Positions 24,278 to 31,118 of a stretch of DNA of 64,000 bases are shown one piece after another (positions within the stretch are counted from its first letter, which is position 1; each line of letters begins with the position of its first letter). The stretch comes from CALGKJ01 sp049322695 (lineage in GTDB: Bacteria > Bacillota > Clostridia > Lutisporales > Lutisporaceae). Position numbers and translations under genes: made by a program. Under the pieces are notes generated by a model. It was not told the origin of the DNA, ran no database searches, and saw only the letters and a list, made by a program, of their open reading frames with translations. The stretch lies in assembly GCA_049322695.1 (NCBI GenBank), contig JBMORW010000020.1, positions 1 through 64,000 on the forward strand. Direction: 5' to 3'.

Positions 24278-24976
24278 TTATTCAGCGTGTTGTTCGCCTT
24301 GTCTTGCTTCAATAATTGCATCTGCTATTTTTGAAGTAAGCAGCTTAACAGCTCTTATAGCATCATCGTTTCCAGGGATAGGATAATCAACTTCTTCTGG
24401 ATCGCAGTTTGTATCAACTATAGCTACAACCGGTATTCCCAGAATATGAGCTTCCTGGATAGCTATCTTCTCTTTTCTTGGGTCAACAACAAACATAGCA
24501 CCTGGTGCATCATTCATTGTCTTTATTCCGCCAAGGTTCTTTTCAAGCTTTTCCATTTCCAGTCTAAGCTTAATAACTTCTTTCTTTGGAAGGATTTCAA
24601 AGGTTCCGTCCTGCTCCATTCTTTCAAGCTCGTTTAATCTTTCGATTCTCTTCTTGATGGTTTTGAAGTTTGTAAGCATTCCGCCAAGCCATCTTTGGTT
24701 TACATAGTACATACCTGATCTCTTAGCTTCGGATTCAATGGACTCTTGTGCCTGCTTCTTTGTTCCTACAAAAAGGATGCTCTTACCCTGTGAAGCTACT
24801 TCTTTAATGAAATCGTAAGCTTCTTCGACCTTCTTCACTGTTTTCTGAAGATCGATAATGTAGATGCCGTTCCTCTCTGTGAAGATGAACTCCGCCATTT
24901 TAGGGTTCCATCTTCTAGTTTGGTGTCCAAAATGCACACCTGCTTCCAGTAATTGTTTCATTGAAATTACTGACAT
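24278..24976 (-). CDS. rpsB: 30S ribosomal protein S2
   Basis: A 232-residue small-subunit protein needed for S1/bS1 docking and initiation. MKQLLEAGVHFGHQTRRWNPKM, YIIDLQKT, LFVGTKKQAQE, YVNQRWLGGMLTNF, and DPRKEKIAIQEAHILGIPVV are diagnostic blocks. ATG 24976 follows AGGAGGTG. A strong promoter lies at 25093-25121, giving a leader of about 110 bases with a mini-ORF and repeated ribosome-site sequence. Confidence 0.97.
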   Translation of the reverse strand: MSVISMKQLLEAGVHFGHQTRRWNPKMAEFIFTERNGIYIIDLQKTVKKVEEAYDFIKEVASQGKSILFVGTKKQAQESIESEAKRSGMYYVNQRWLGGMLTNFKTIKKRIERLNELERMEQDGTFEILPKKEVIKLRLEMEKLEKNLGGIKTMNDAPGAMFVVDPRKEKIAIQEAHILGIPVVAIVDTNCDPEEVDYPIPGNDDAIRAVKLLTSKIADAIIEARQGEQHAE

Positions 24977-24989
24977 TACATTTCACCTC

Positions 24990-25016
24990 CTATGGTTTTT
25001 CCTCCATGACCATCAT
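24990..25016 (-). CDS. possible 8-codon leader peptide before rpsB
   Basis: On the minus strand AGGTGAA is followed by ATG ATG GTC ATG GAG GAA AAA CCA TAG (peptide MMVMEEKP). The stop overlaps the bases just before the rpsB ribosome site. The region AGGTGAAATG occurs twice, here and at the true rpsB site, as if the site had been duplicated. Translation is unproven. Confidence 0.35.
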   Translation of the reverse strand: MMVMEEKP

Positions 25017-25092
25017 TTCACCTGACAGCTTATAACTAAATTACAAGCACCAATCAAGCAATTAAGCCATGTGTGAATTTTTCACCTTTGCT

Positions 25093-25121
25093 AGTATACC
25101 ATAAATATTTTTTTATGGCAA
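25093..25121 (-). promoter_or_regulatory. strong sigma-A promoter for rpsB-tsf
   Basis: On the minus strand TTGCCA (25121-25116), a 17-base spacer and TATACT (25098-25093) with an upstream TG (TGG-TATACT) form an extended promoter. Transcription would begin near 25086, leaving a leader of about 110 bases. Confidence 0.85.
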
Positions 25122-25143
25122 TATTTATTTTACTACAATGCTG

Positions 25144-25191
25144 CAAAAAAATACAGCTGCCAATAATTAAAACATCATAGCGCAAGCAGCT
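25144..25191 (-). terminator. possible terminator at the end of the fla/che cluster
   Basis: On the minus strand AGCTGC (25191-25186) pairs with GCAGCT (25160-25155) over a 25-base loop, then GTATTTTTTTG follows. The stem is short for its loop, but the position after the last gene and the T-run fit a terminator. Confidence 0.45.
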
Positions 25192-25227
25192 TGATAATGT
25201 CTTAACTATAGGCAGCATATATATAAT

Positions 25228-25686
25228 CTATGGAATAGTTGTCAGTATGTCTATTATACTGTCTAAATCTAAACCCTTTTTAATCTTAAAGCTTCCTACT
25301 TGGAGCTTGTTTGCTTTATTGAGCTCATCCAGCCTATTGATAAAATCATTTTTATTATTTATTAAGCCCTTTTGCTGCAAAGTCTCAGCTACAAAATGCG
25401 ATGTGTCACCCTGCTTGATATTGATTTCTATGAAAACCTCATTTTTGGTATCATCTTTATCTTTTGGAGTAGGTACGGCAGTAGGTGTTGGTGTTGGTGC
25501 AGCTTCTTGAGGCTTGTTCTTTTCTATATCTGCAATTTTCACCAGTCTAAGACCATGCTTTTCAGCTTCTCTTTCCAGCTCTTCAATAGCCAAAGGTCTC
25601 AATCCTGAATTTATATTGATTAAGGAAGTAATAACAATACCTATTCCTACTCCCAGAAATATATTTTTTAAGCTGTACTTACTCAT
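25228..25686 (-). CDS. membrane-anchored protein with an MltG/YceG-like N-terminal module only
   Basis: A 152-residue protein with one N-terminal hydrophobic helix (IFLGVGIGIVITSLI), a Pro/Thr-rich linker (PTPTPTAVPTP) and a C-terminal domain (INIKQGDTSHFVAETLQQKG ... LQVGSFKIKKGLDLDSIIDIL). This domain resembles the LysM-like part of the endolytic transglycosylase MltG. The catalytic domain of MltG, with its conserved glutamate, is absent and there is no room for it, so a cutting activity is unlikely. It may bind peptidoglycan outside the membrane. ATG 25686 follows GGGAG and overlaps the DUF6115-like gene by eight bases. It is the last gene of the flagellar cluster. Confidence 0.7.
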   Translation of the reverse strand: MSKYSLKNIFLGVGIGIVITSLININSGLRPLAIEELEREAEKHGLRLVKIADIEKNKPQEAAPTPTPTAVPTPKDKDDTKNEVFIEINIKQGDTSHFVAETLQQKGLINNKNDFINRLDELNKANKLQVGSFKIKKGLDLDSIIDILTTIP

Positions 25687-26188
25687 ATTGAGCTCCCTCA
25701 TTTTTCAGTGAGAGTATCAGTTTGACTTCACCCTGGCCCATATTAAGGCGTTTTGCTATTTCTACTATGTTCAGACCTTGGTTTGCATAGTCAAACACTG
25801 CCTGCTGCTTGGGTGTCAGTTTCAGTTCAACACCTTTGTCCTTTACAGACTTTTCTGAAGGCTTTGTCTTTATGTTAACGGGGATTGTGGCAATAGTCGG
25901 CTTAACCTCTTGTACTACAACAGGTGCAGCCTTTATACTGCTGTAGGCATGCTGAAGATTTTTTATTTTGTCCTCTATCTCCTGAACAACAACATCGGAA
26001 ATATAATTCAGCTCCGATATAATCTCTTCTGCATCCTCCATTACCTTTTTCAGTTCTTGCTCCTTTACGTCGATATTAAAGTACATATCTTCGCCTTTAA
26101 GCTTATCTATCAGCAGCATCACAAAAGCTGCAAATATTACCAATATGCCTATAATCATCATTACGTAATTTATATAGCTTACAGTCAT
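25679..26188 (-). CDS. DUF6115-like membrane protein with C-terminal helix-turn-helix-like segment
   Basis: A 169-residue protein. One N-terminal membrane helix (about residues 8-27) is followed by a charged coiled coil (EQELKKVMEDAEEIISELN and IEDKIKNLQHA), a flexible middle, and a C-terminal segment LTPKQQAVFDYANQG, then IVEIAKRLNMGQGEVKLIL. The last part looks like the helix-turn-helix of LuxR or sigma-factor region 4. Proteins of this layout are common near sigD in clostridia and have no known function. ATG 26188 follows GAGGTGG. The HTH may bind DNA or may be a protein-contact fold; I cannot decide. Confidence 0.75.
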   Translation of the reverse strand: MTVSYINYVMMIIGILVIFAAFVMLLIDKLKGEDMYFNIDVKEQELKKVMEDAEEIISELNYISDVVVQEIEDKIKNLQHAYSSIKAAPVVVQEVKPTIATIPVNIKTKPSEKSVKDKGVELKLTPKQQAVFDYANQGLNIVEIAKRLNMGQGEVKLILSLKNEGAQYE

Positions 26189-26200
26189 AAGCCACCTCTG

Positions 26201-26500
26201 CTAGACACGTATATCGATTTTGGTCTTAGGTTTTTTGTTCTTCTTATCATCATCGTCTTCTTCATTGTTTTTTTTATTCTTTCGATTCTTATCCTTATTC
26301 GGATCTTCCCTTTCTACTCTGCCTGATGCTGCCTTCTTAGCTTCATTGACCTTCTTCAGCTTCTCCTGCACCTGTTGTTGATCTTTATTCATATTTATGA
26401 TTTGATTATTTTGCGGATTTTGTGCCTCAACATTCTTTATCTTTTGCACTTCAGGAGTCTTTGGATACATTGTCTGCAGTTCGATAGGTCTGATTGGCAT
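26201..26500 (-). CDS. small charged protein of unknown function in the flagellar cluster
   Basis: A 99-residue protein with no hydrophobic segment. The N-terminus (MPIRPIELQTMYPKTPEVQK) looks conserved-type; the remainder is a lysine/glutamine helix and then a mixed-charge disordered tail (NKDKNRKNKKNNEEDDDDKK). It ends with TKIDIRV. ATG 26500 has GGAGG eight bases upstream, and the gene is 13 bases from the next one, so it is very likely translated. I do not recognise a characterised family. Its place between fapA and the DUF6115-like gene suggests a shared role. Confidence 0.7.
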   Translation of the reverse strand: MPIRPIELQTMYPKTPEVQKIKNVEAQNPQNNQIINMNKDQQQVQEKLKKVNEAKKAASGRVEREDPNKDKNRKNKKNNEEDDDDKKNKKPKTKIDIRV

Positions 26501-26542
26501 ATTTATTCCTCCAGACTTAAATTATTCTTCTAATTATCTGGA

Positions 26543-28375
26543 TTATTCCTCAAAAGGTCCTATTTTTACTTCTGCATTAGCTCTATAGAAAGTAACAAAT
26601 TTATATGGATCTTTAACGTACATCATACAGCTTCCAATAATTATTCTGCTGCCGGGGTAAACTATTTCACTGGCTTTTATCTTGCCTTTTGTTGCTTCTT
26701 CAAAGCTTTCCTCTAATGATTTCATGTCACTGCTTATCTGTTCTATTCTGTTTTGCAGCTGCAGCTTCAGCTGGGTGGATTTGGCCAGTAACACCTTTTT
26801 ATCCTCCGGAAGCTCAGCCTTCATGCTAATCTTTGTCAATAAATCCACAGCTTGATTCGTTTTTTCAAGATTATCCTGGGTTTGCTTCAGTTCACCCTTT
26901 AATGCTTCATATTTTCTCCTCAGGTCAGGATTCACTCCAACCTCTATCTCTGTTACAGTTGCCATTGGTGAACCTATAACCTTGGCTTTAACTTCTTCTG
27001 CAACCTTTATGGTACCTCCGACAAGCAGCCCCTTCCTGCCTGTAACTTCAAGCTTCTTACCACATATTACCTGGCTGTGCATTATAGCATCGCTATGTAC
27101 ATTACCTTTAGCTTCTATTTTTGAGTTCTCAATAAACTTTGCTATCAGGTCCCCTTCACAGTAAAGCTCTCCCCTGTTCATACCCTGAATACCCCTATGA
27201 AGTATGATATTGCCTTTGGAAGTTATTTTAGCACCTTCAACGACACCAAATACTTCTACGTCACCCTCTGCTTCTATTTCAAAGCCGGTAATAACATTAC
27301 CCTTGACAGATACTTTTCCTACAAACCTTATATTTCCGGTAGAGCTGTCCACATCAGAAGGTACTTCATATACCTTAAAAACGCTTACCTTGCCATCCAG
27401 AAGCTTTACTTCCCCATCTATTGCAGCAATCAGGGTTAGACCATCCTCAGTGACTTCCACATTCTTTCCTCTCGGAAGAGGAAGCTTCTTTCCGTCACGT
27501 GCTGAGACATCAATCCCCAAAACATTTTTGCCGGGTGTTCCCTTGGTATCAGGTATGAGTGTAACCAGCTTCTCACCCTTGCATACATTTTTTATCAATG
27601 AAAGCTCTTTGAAGTCTATTTTCCCTTCAGCATCTATCTTAACCTTTCTGCCGGTTGATACATCAAAGTGATATTCCAGCTCTGCATCTTGTCCAGGCTG
27701 CGGATAGACTCCCGTAGCCACAAGCACGTCCTTGTCATAGATCTTATCTCTGGCAATTTTTCTGATTACATCGTTATTTATTCCCTGAACAACTCCGCCG
27801 GAGCGCAGACATTCCATTATGTCATCCTCTTTAACATCTTCCCCGAGAATAGGTGATGCTACATATACAAATGCCTCCATTAAATCCTTAGACAGATTCA
27901 GATAACACTTGGCATTTATTTTTTCTTGTACTTGAGGCTCGGCTATTTTTAGAGGATTTGTAAATACTCCGTCAATAATAAACTGCTTTATTGCATCAAA
28001 GTTTGTACCCTGAATTTTTCTCAGAATTATCTTTTCCTTTATTTCTTCAAAGGTTGCAAGTTCATTTATCTTTAGATATACACCGTCTTCTTTATACTCA
28101 ATATCAATCTGCTTCAGCTTGAAATTCGGATCATAGTCAATACCTTCTGTTGTGTTGAACAGATTGTCTATATTTTTTTCAATTCTATTCAGGCTTGAAC
28201 TGCTGCTGGCATTTTTAAGTGAGACCTTCACCTTATATATGGTTGAAAACAACTGCTTTTTTGTTTCCAGCAATTCAACCTTTACTTCATCCTTTTTTGC
28301 CTTGAGCTTTTGCATACCTTCCTCTATTAATTTGTCATAGTTTTTGCCTTCTAAAATCACATATTGTCTATTCAT
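26543..28375 (-). CDS. FapA/DUF342 family polymer-like protein
   Basis: A 610-residue soluble protein. The N-terminal 60 residues form a Jag-N-like module (YVILEGKNYDKLIEEGMQKL), then a helical region, then the DUF342/FapA core with many short repeats (GNVITGFEIEAEGDVEVFG, GAKITSKGNIILHRGIQGM, GDLIAKFIENSKIEAKGNV) that suggest a right-handed beta-helix near residues 310-450. A coiled coil follows (EALKGELKQTQDNLEKTNQA). The family is common next to sigD/fliA and its biochemical role is unsettled; polymer-forming or surface-binding functions have been proposed. ATG 28375 follows GGAGG, 16 bases after sigD. Confidence 0.85.
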   Translation of the reverse strand: MNRQYVILEGKNYDKLIEEGMQKLKAKKDEVKVELLETKKQLFSTIYKVKVSLKNASSSSSLNRIEKNIDNLFNTTEGIDYDPNFKLKQIDIEYKEDGVYLKINELATFEEIKEKIILRKIQGTNFDAIKQFIIDGVFTNPLKIAEPQVQEKINAKCYLNLSKDLMEAFVYVASPILGEDVKEDDIMECLRSGGVVQGINNDVIRKIARDKIYDKDVLVATGVYPQPGQDAELEYHFDVSTGRKVKIDAEGKIDFKELSLIKNVCKGEKLVTLIPDTKGTPGKNVLGIDVSARDGKKLPLPRGKNVEVTEDGLTLIAAIDGEVKLLDGKVSVFKVYEVPSDVDSSTGNIRFVGKVSVKGNVITGFEIEAEGDVEVFGVVEGAKITSKGNIILHRGIQGMNRGELYCEGDLIAKFIENSKIEAKGNVHSDAIMHSQVICGKKLEVTGRKGLLVGGTIKVAEEVKAKVIGSPMATVTEIEVGVNPDLRRKYEALKGELKQTQDNLEKTNQAVDLLTKISMKAELPEDKKVLLAKSTQLKLQLQNRIEQISSDMKSLEESFEEATKGKIKASEIVYPGSRIIIGSCMMYVKDPYKFVTFYRANAEVKIGPFEE

Positions 28376-28391
28376 AACAAAACCTCCTGAT

Positions 28392-29129
28392 CTAATTAAA
28401 TACAGAACTAATTTTACCCTTTAGTCTGATAATAGCCTTGGTATGCAGCTGAGATACTCTGGACTCGGATATGTTTAGCAATTTTCCAATTTCCTTGTAG
28501 GTCAGCTCTTCATAGTAATACAGCGTTATAACCTTTTTTTCTTTTTCGGGCAGTGCGTCGATTGTATCTATTAGTATATTTTTCAGCTCAATGCTTTCAA
28601 TCATTCCCTCAGGACTGTCAGAATCATTTTCAGGTTCGCTGAAATGCTCTCTTTTCTGTTCAAGCAAATCGTCCAGGGATACAATAGAGTATGTAGATAC
28701 AGTCTGTACCTTTTTTTGAAAATCATCTACTGTGATTCCCAGCTTCTCCGCTATTTCTTCATCAGTGGCTGATCTACCCAATTCATTTTCCAGCTCGGTA
28801 TATGCTCGTTCAAGATCTTTTGCCTTTTGTCTCACGGATCTTGGAAGCCAGTCTATTTCTCTTAGCTGATCAATTATGGCGCCTCTTATTCGTAATTGAG
28901 CATAGGTCTCGAACTTGACTCCTCGATTGTAATCAAACTTATCAATCGCATCTATAAGTCCAAAAACTCCATAACTCATCAAATCATCAAATTCTACGTT
29001 GTTTCCATAGCTGGCAAACAGTCTGCCTGCAACAAACTTAACCAAATAGATATAATTGACTATCAATTGTTCTCTGATTTTGGCGTCTTTTGTTTTTGAA
29101 TAGCTTTCCCATAATCCATTTATATCCAT
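28392..29129 (-). CDS. sigD: RNA polymerase sigma factor for flagellar genes (SigD/FliA/WhiG family)
   Basis: A 245-residue sigma-28-type factor that directs late flagellar and chemotaxis transcription. Region 2: LIVNYIYLVKFVAGRLF, DLMSYGVFGLIDAIDKFD and RIRGAIIDQLREIDWLPRSV. Region 3 contains ELGRSATDEEIAEKLGI, and region 4 has LPEKEKKVITLYYYEELTYK and ISESRVSQLHTKAI. I chose ATG 29129 because GGAGG is eight bases upstream. As in Bacillus, it lies near the 3' end of the long fla/che operon, so its output may depend on transcript length. No flgM anti-sigma gene is in this window. Confidence 0.94.
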   Translation of the reverse strand: MDINGLWESYSKTKDAKIREQLIVNYIYLVKFVAGRLFASYGNNVEFDDLMSYGVFGLIDAIDKFDYNRGVKFETYAQLRIRGAIIDQLREIDWLPRSVRQKAKDLERAYTELENELGRSATDEEIAEKLGITVDDFQKKVQTVSTYSIVSLDDLLEQKREHFSEPENDSDSPEGMIESIELKNILIDTIDALPEKEKKVITLYYYEELTYKEIGKLLNISESRVSQLHTKAIIRLKGKISSVFN

Positions 29130-29165
29130 TTTGTCGCCCTCCATGGTGATAGTATAATATTACGG

Positions 29166-29525
29166 TCACTCATCTTCAATAGTATTGTGTAAAAATGCAG
29201 GATTTATTTCTTGAAACTCATCATCGTCATAATCATTCTTGGTATAGTTTATCAACACTTCCTCACTATCCGGAGGAATCTTTATATCAATCGTTGATGC
29301 TGCCTTAATTTGCTTGTTCTTTTCCTCTTTGGCCTTTATAAAAGCTTCTCTTGCATCCTTTAAAGAACTGCTTAATAAGAGTCCCAGAGCCGTTAATATT
29401 ATTGTTACAACAATACTTCTAATCATAAGTACTGTAAGTTCTGTGCCTGCACTTATGCCTAGAAGTATATTGATCAAAACGCATAAAACTACTAAATAAA
29501 ACGGTAAGTCATCAATAAAATTCAT
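29166..29525 (-). CDS. two-helix membrane protein of unknown function
   Basis: A 119-residue protein between cheD and sigD. Two hydrophobic helices occupy about residues 8-25 (PFYLVVLCVLINILLGI) and 31-54, joined by a short loop, followed by a lysine-rich helix and an acidic C-terminal tail (YTKNDYDDDEFQEINPAF). ATG 29525 has GGAG nine bases upstream; a TTG at 29531 is less well placed. It is spaced like the rest of the operon. I do not recognise a characterised family. Confidence 0.7.
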   Translation of the reverse strand: MNFIDDLPFYLVVLCVLINILLGISAGTELTVLMIRSIVVTIILTALGLLLSSSLKDAREAFIKAKEEKNKQIKAASTIDIKIPPDSEEVLINYTKNDYDDDEFQEINPAFLHNTIEDE

Positions 29526-29543
29526 TAGCAATTACTCCAATTA

Positions 29544-30029
29544 TTATATTTGCTTTGTTCCGTATCCAATAGTCTTTATTAATAGTATGCCGCTTTCAGA
29601 GTAAAGCTCTATGGTGCGTCCGTAGTTACCTCCGGTATCCTCTGCTATTAAAGGTATATTAAGCTTATCTAAAACTTCTTTTGTAGCTACTACATTTCTG
29701 GCGCCTATTCTCATAATATCGCTTGCATCATTGAAATTGAACATCTGTGCCCCGCCTGCTATCTTGCTTACAATCTTAGTACGTTTTGCACCAATTTTCA
29801 GCATATACTCCAGCAGTTTTACAATGCCTGTGTCAGCAAATTTTGCTACATTACTGTTATTCTTTATCTGGTTACTGCATGGAAGCATAATATGAACCAT
29901 ACCTGAAATTTTGGTTACAGTATCATAAAGACAAATGCCCACACATGAGCCAAGTCCTAGCGTTGTAAGTACCCCAGGGCTTTCAGTGTAGTTCAAATCT
30001 GCCATTCCAACCTTTATCAAATCACCCAT
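29544..30029 (-). CDS. cheD: chemoreceptor glutamine deamidase CheD
   Basis: CheD deamidates receptor glutamines and, with CheC, tunes adaptation. The 161-residue protein shows the thiol-enzyme centre GLGSCVGICLYD (cysteine 29) and MVHIMLP (histidine 46), with a later FAD-like TGIVKLLEYML helix and GTNYGRTIEL-like residues as GGNYGRTIELYS. It starts one base after the cheC stop, the normal cheC-cheD pairing. Confidence 0.95.
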   Translation of the reverse strand: MGDLIKVGMADLNYTESPGVLTTLGLGSCVGICLYDTVTKISGMVHIMLPCSNQIKNNSNVAKFADTGIVKLLEYMLKIGAKRTKIVSKIAGGAQMFNFNDASDIMRIGARNVVATKEVLDKLNIPLIAEDTGGNYGRTIELYSESGILLIKTIGYGTKQI

Positions 30030-30030
30030 A

Positions 30031-30645
30031 CTAAATTACTCCCAAGCTTTTTAATAGTACTTCAAAGGATTCTTCATCAGGAATAAGGAAAAAGTTTCCC
30101 CTGACATGATTGGATCCTTCGAAAAAGTCGGTTTCTATCAGCATTACCTTATCTCCTACCTGACCAAAAAGTATGACAGGTACGCTTAGGATAGCTCCGG
30201 CCATATCAATAGCTAGCGATGGGACAGAAATATTCAATGATAGACCTGTAAGTGCAGATAAAGATGATAGGTATGAGCCTGCCAGAATATTACCAACTTC
30301 CTGCAGCGCAGATATTTCCATTTCATTCAATTCTTCTCCGGTTTCCATTCCACCCATGAGAAGAGTAGTAAGCAGCTTTGCAGATATTTTGTCCAGTAAA
30401 AACATTATGCTTCCGGTAATATCTCCGGTTACCTTAAAGAGTATTCCTGCAACTGTTATTTCAGGTCCTCCCAACAATTCAGGTACGCTTCTGAACTCAA
30501 GAATATTAACCTTTGGTACATCCATGTCTATCTTCTTTGATATCATTTTTGATAATGCAGTAGCTGCATTACCTGCACCTATATTTCCTATTTCCTTAAG
30601 TACATCTATCTGCATGCTATTTAAATCGTCAATACTCAGTGGCAT
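30031..30645 (-). CDS. cheC: CheY-P phosphatase CheC
   Basis: CheC dephosphorylates CheY-P and partners with CheD. The 204-residue protein has two copies of the D/S-x3-E-x2-N active-site pattern: DVLKEIGNIGAGNAATAL (D14, E18, N21) and SALQEVGNILAGSYLSSL, so both sites look intact. It has no SpoA domain, unlike FliY. ATG 30645 has GGGTG nine bases upstream. With FliY also carrying two such sites, the cell encodes at least two CheY-P phosphatases in one operon. Confidence 0.95.
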   Translation of the reverse strand: MPLSIDDLNSMQIDVLKEIGNIGAGNAATALSKMISKKIDMDVPKVNILEFRSVPELLGGPEITVAGILFKVTGDITGSIMFLLDKISAKLLTTLLMGGMETGEELNEMEISALQEVGNILAGSYLSSLSALTGLSLNISVPSLAIDMAGAILSVPVILFGQVGDKVMLIETDFFEGSNHVRGNFFLIPDEESFEVLLKSLGVI

Positions 30646-30661
30646 TTTTTCACACCCTTTT

Positions 30662-31105
30662 CTATAAAGCTGTGTTGCTTAAAATTCTTACAACATCCAA
30701 TAAAATTATTAAACGGTTATTTACCTTGCCTATTCCGAATATATTGCTTTGCTCAACGCTTCCGATTGAAGACGGTGCATCTTCAATCAAATCATTACTT
30801 ATTTCAAGTACCTCTGATGAGGAGTCAATAACCAAACCGACTGTAAGGTCATCTACTGTAACTATTATGATCCTGGAATTCTCAGTGTCTTTAGCTTCAG
30901 GCAGATTGAACTTCTTTCTTAAGTCCACTATCGGAATAACATCACCTCTCAGATTCATTACTCCTCTTACAAAGTAAGGAGCCTTCGGCACTCTGGTAAT
31001 ACCTATCATTTCTTTGATTTCCTTTACCCTGAGTATATCTATTCCATATTCCTCATTATCAAGTCTGAACACTACGAACTTTCTTACACTGCTGTTTGCT
31101 TCCAC
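30662..31105 (-). CDS. cheW: chemotaxis coupling protein CheW
   Basis: CheW links receptors to CheA. The 147-residue single-domain protein has FVVFRLDNEEYGIDILRVKE, VPKAPYFVRGVMNLRGDVIP and VDLRKKFNL. I chose GTG 31105 because GGAGG ends eight bases before it; the GTG at 31114 overlaps that site. It lies 13 bases after cheA. Confidence 0.95.
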   Translation of the reverse strand: MEANSSVRKFVVFRLDNEEYGIDILRVKEIKEMIGITRVPKAPYFVRGVMNLRGDVIPIVDLRKKFNLPEAKDTENSRIIIVTVDDLTVGLVIDSSSEVLEISNDLIEDAPSSIGSVEQSNIFGIGKVNNRLIILLDVVRILSNTAL

Positions 31106-31118
31106 TATAGACACCTCC

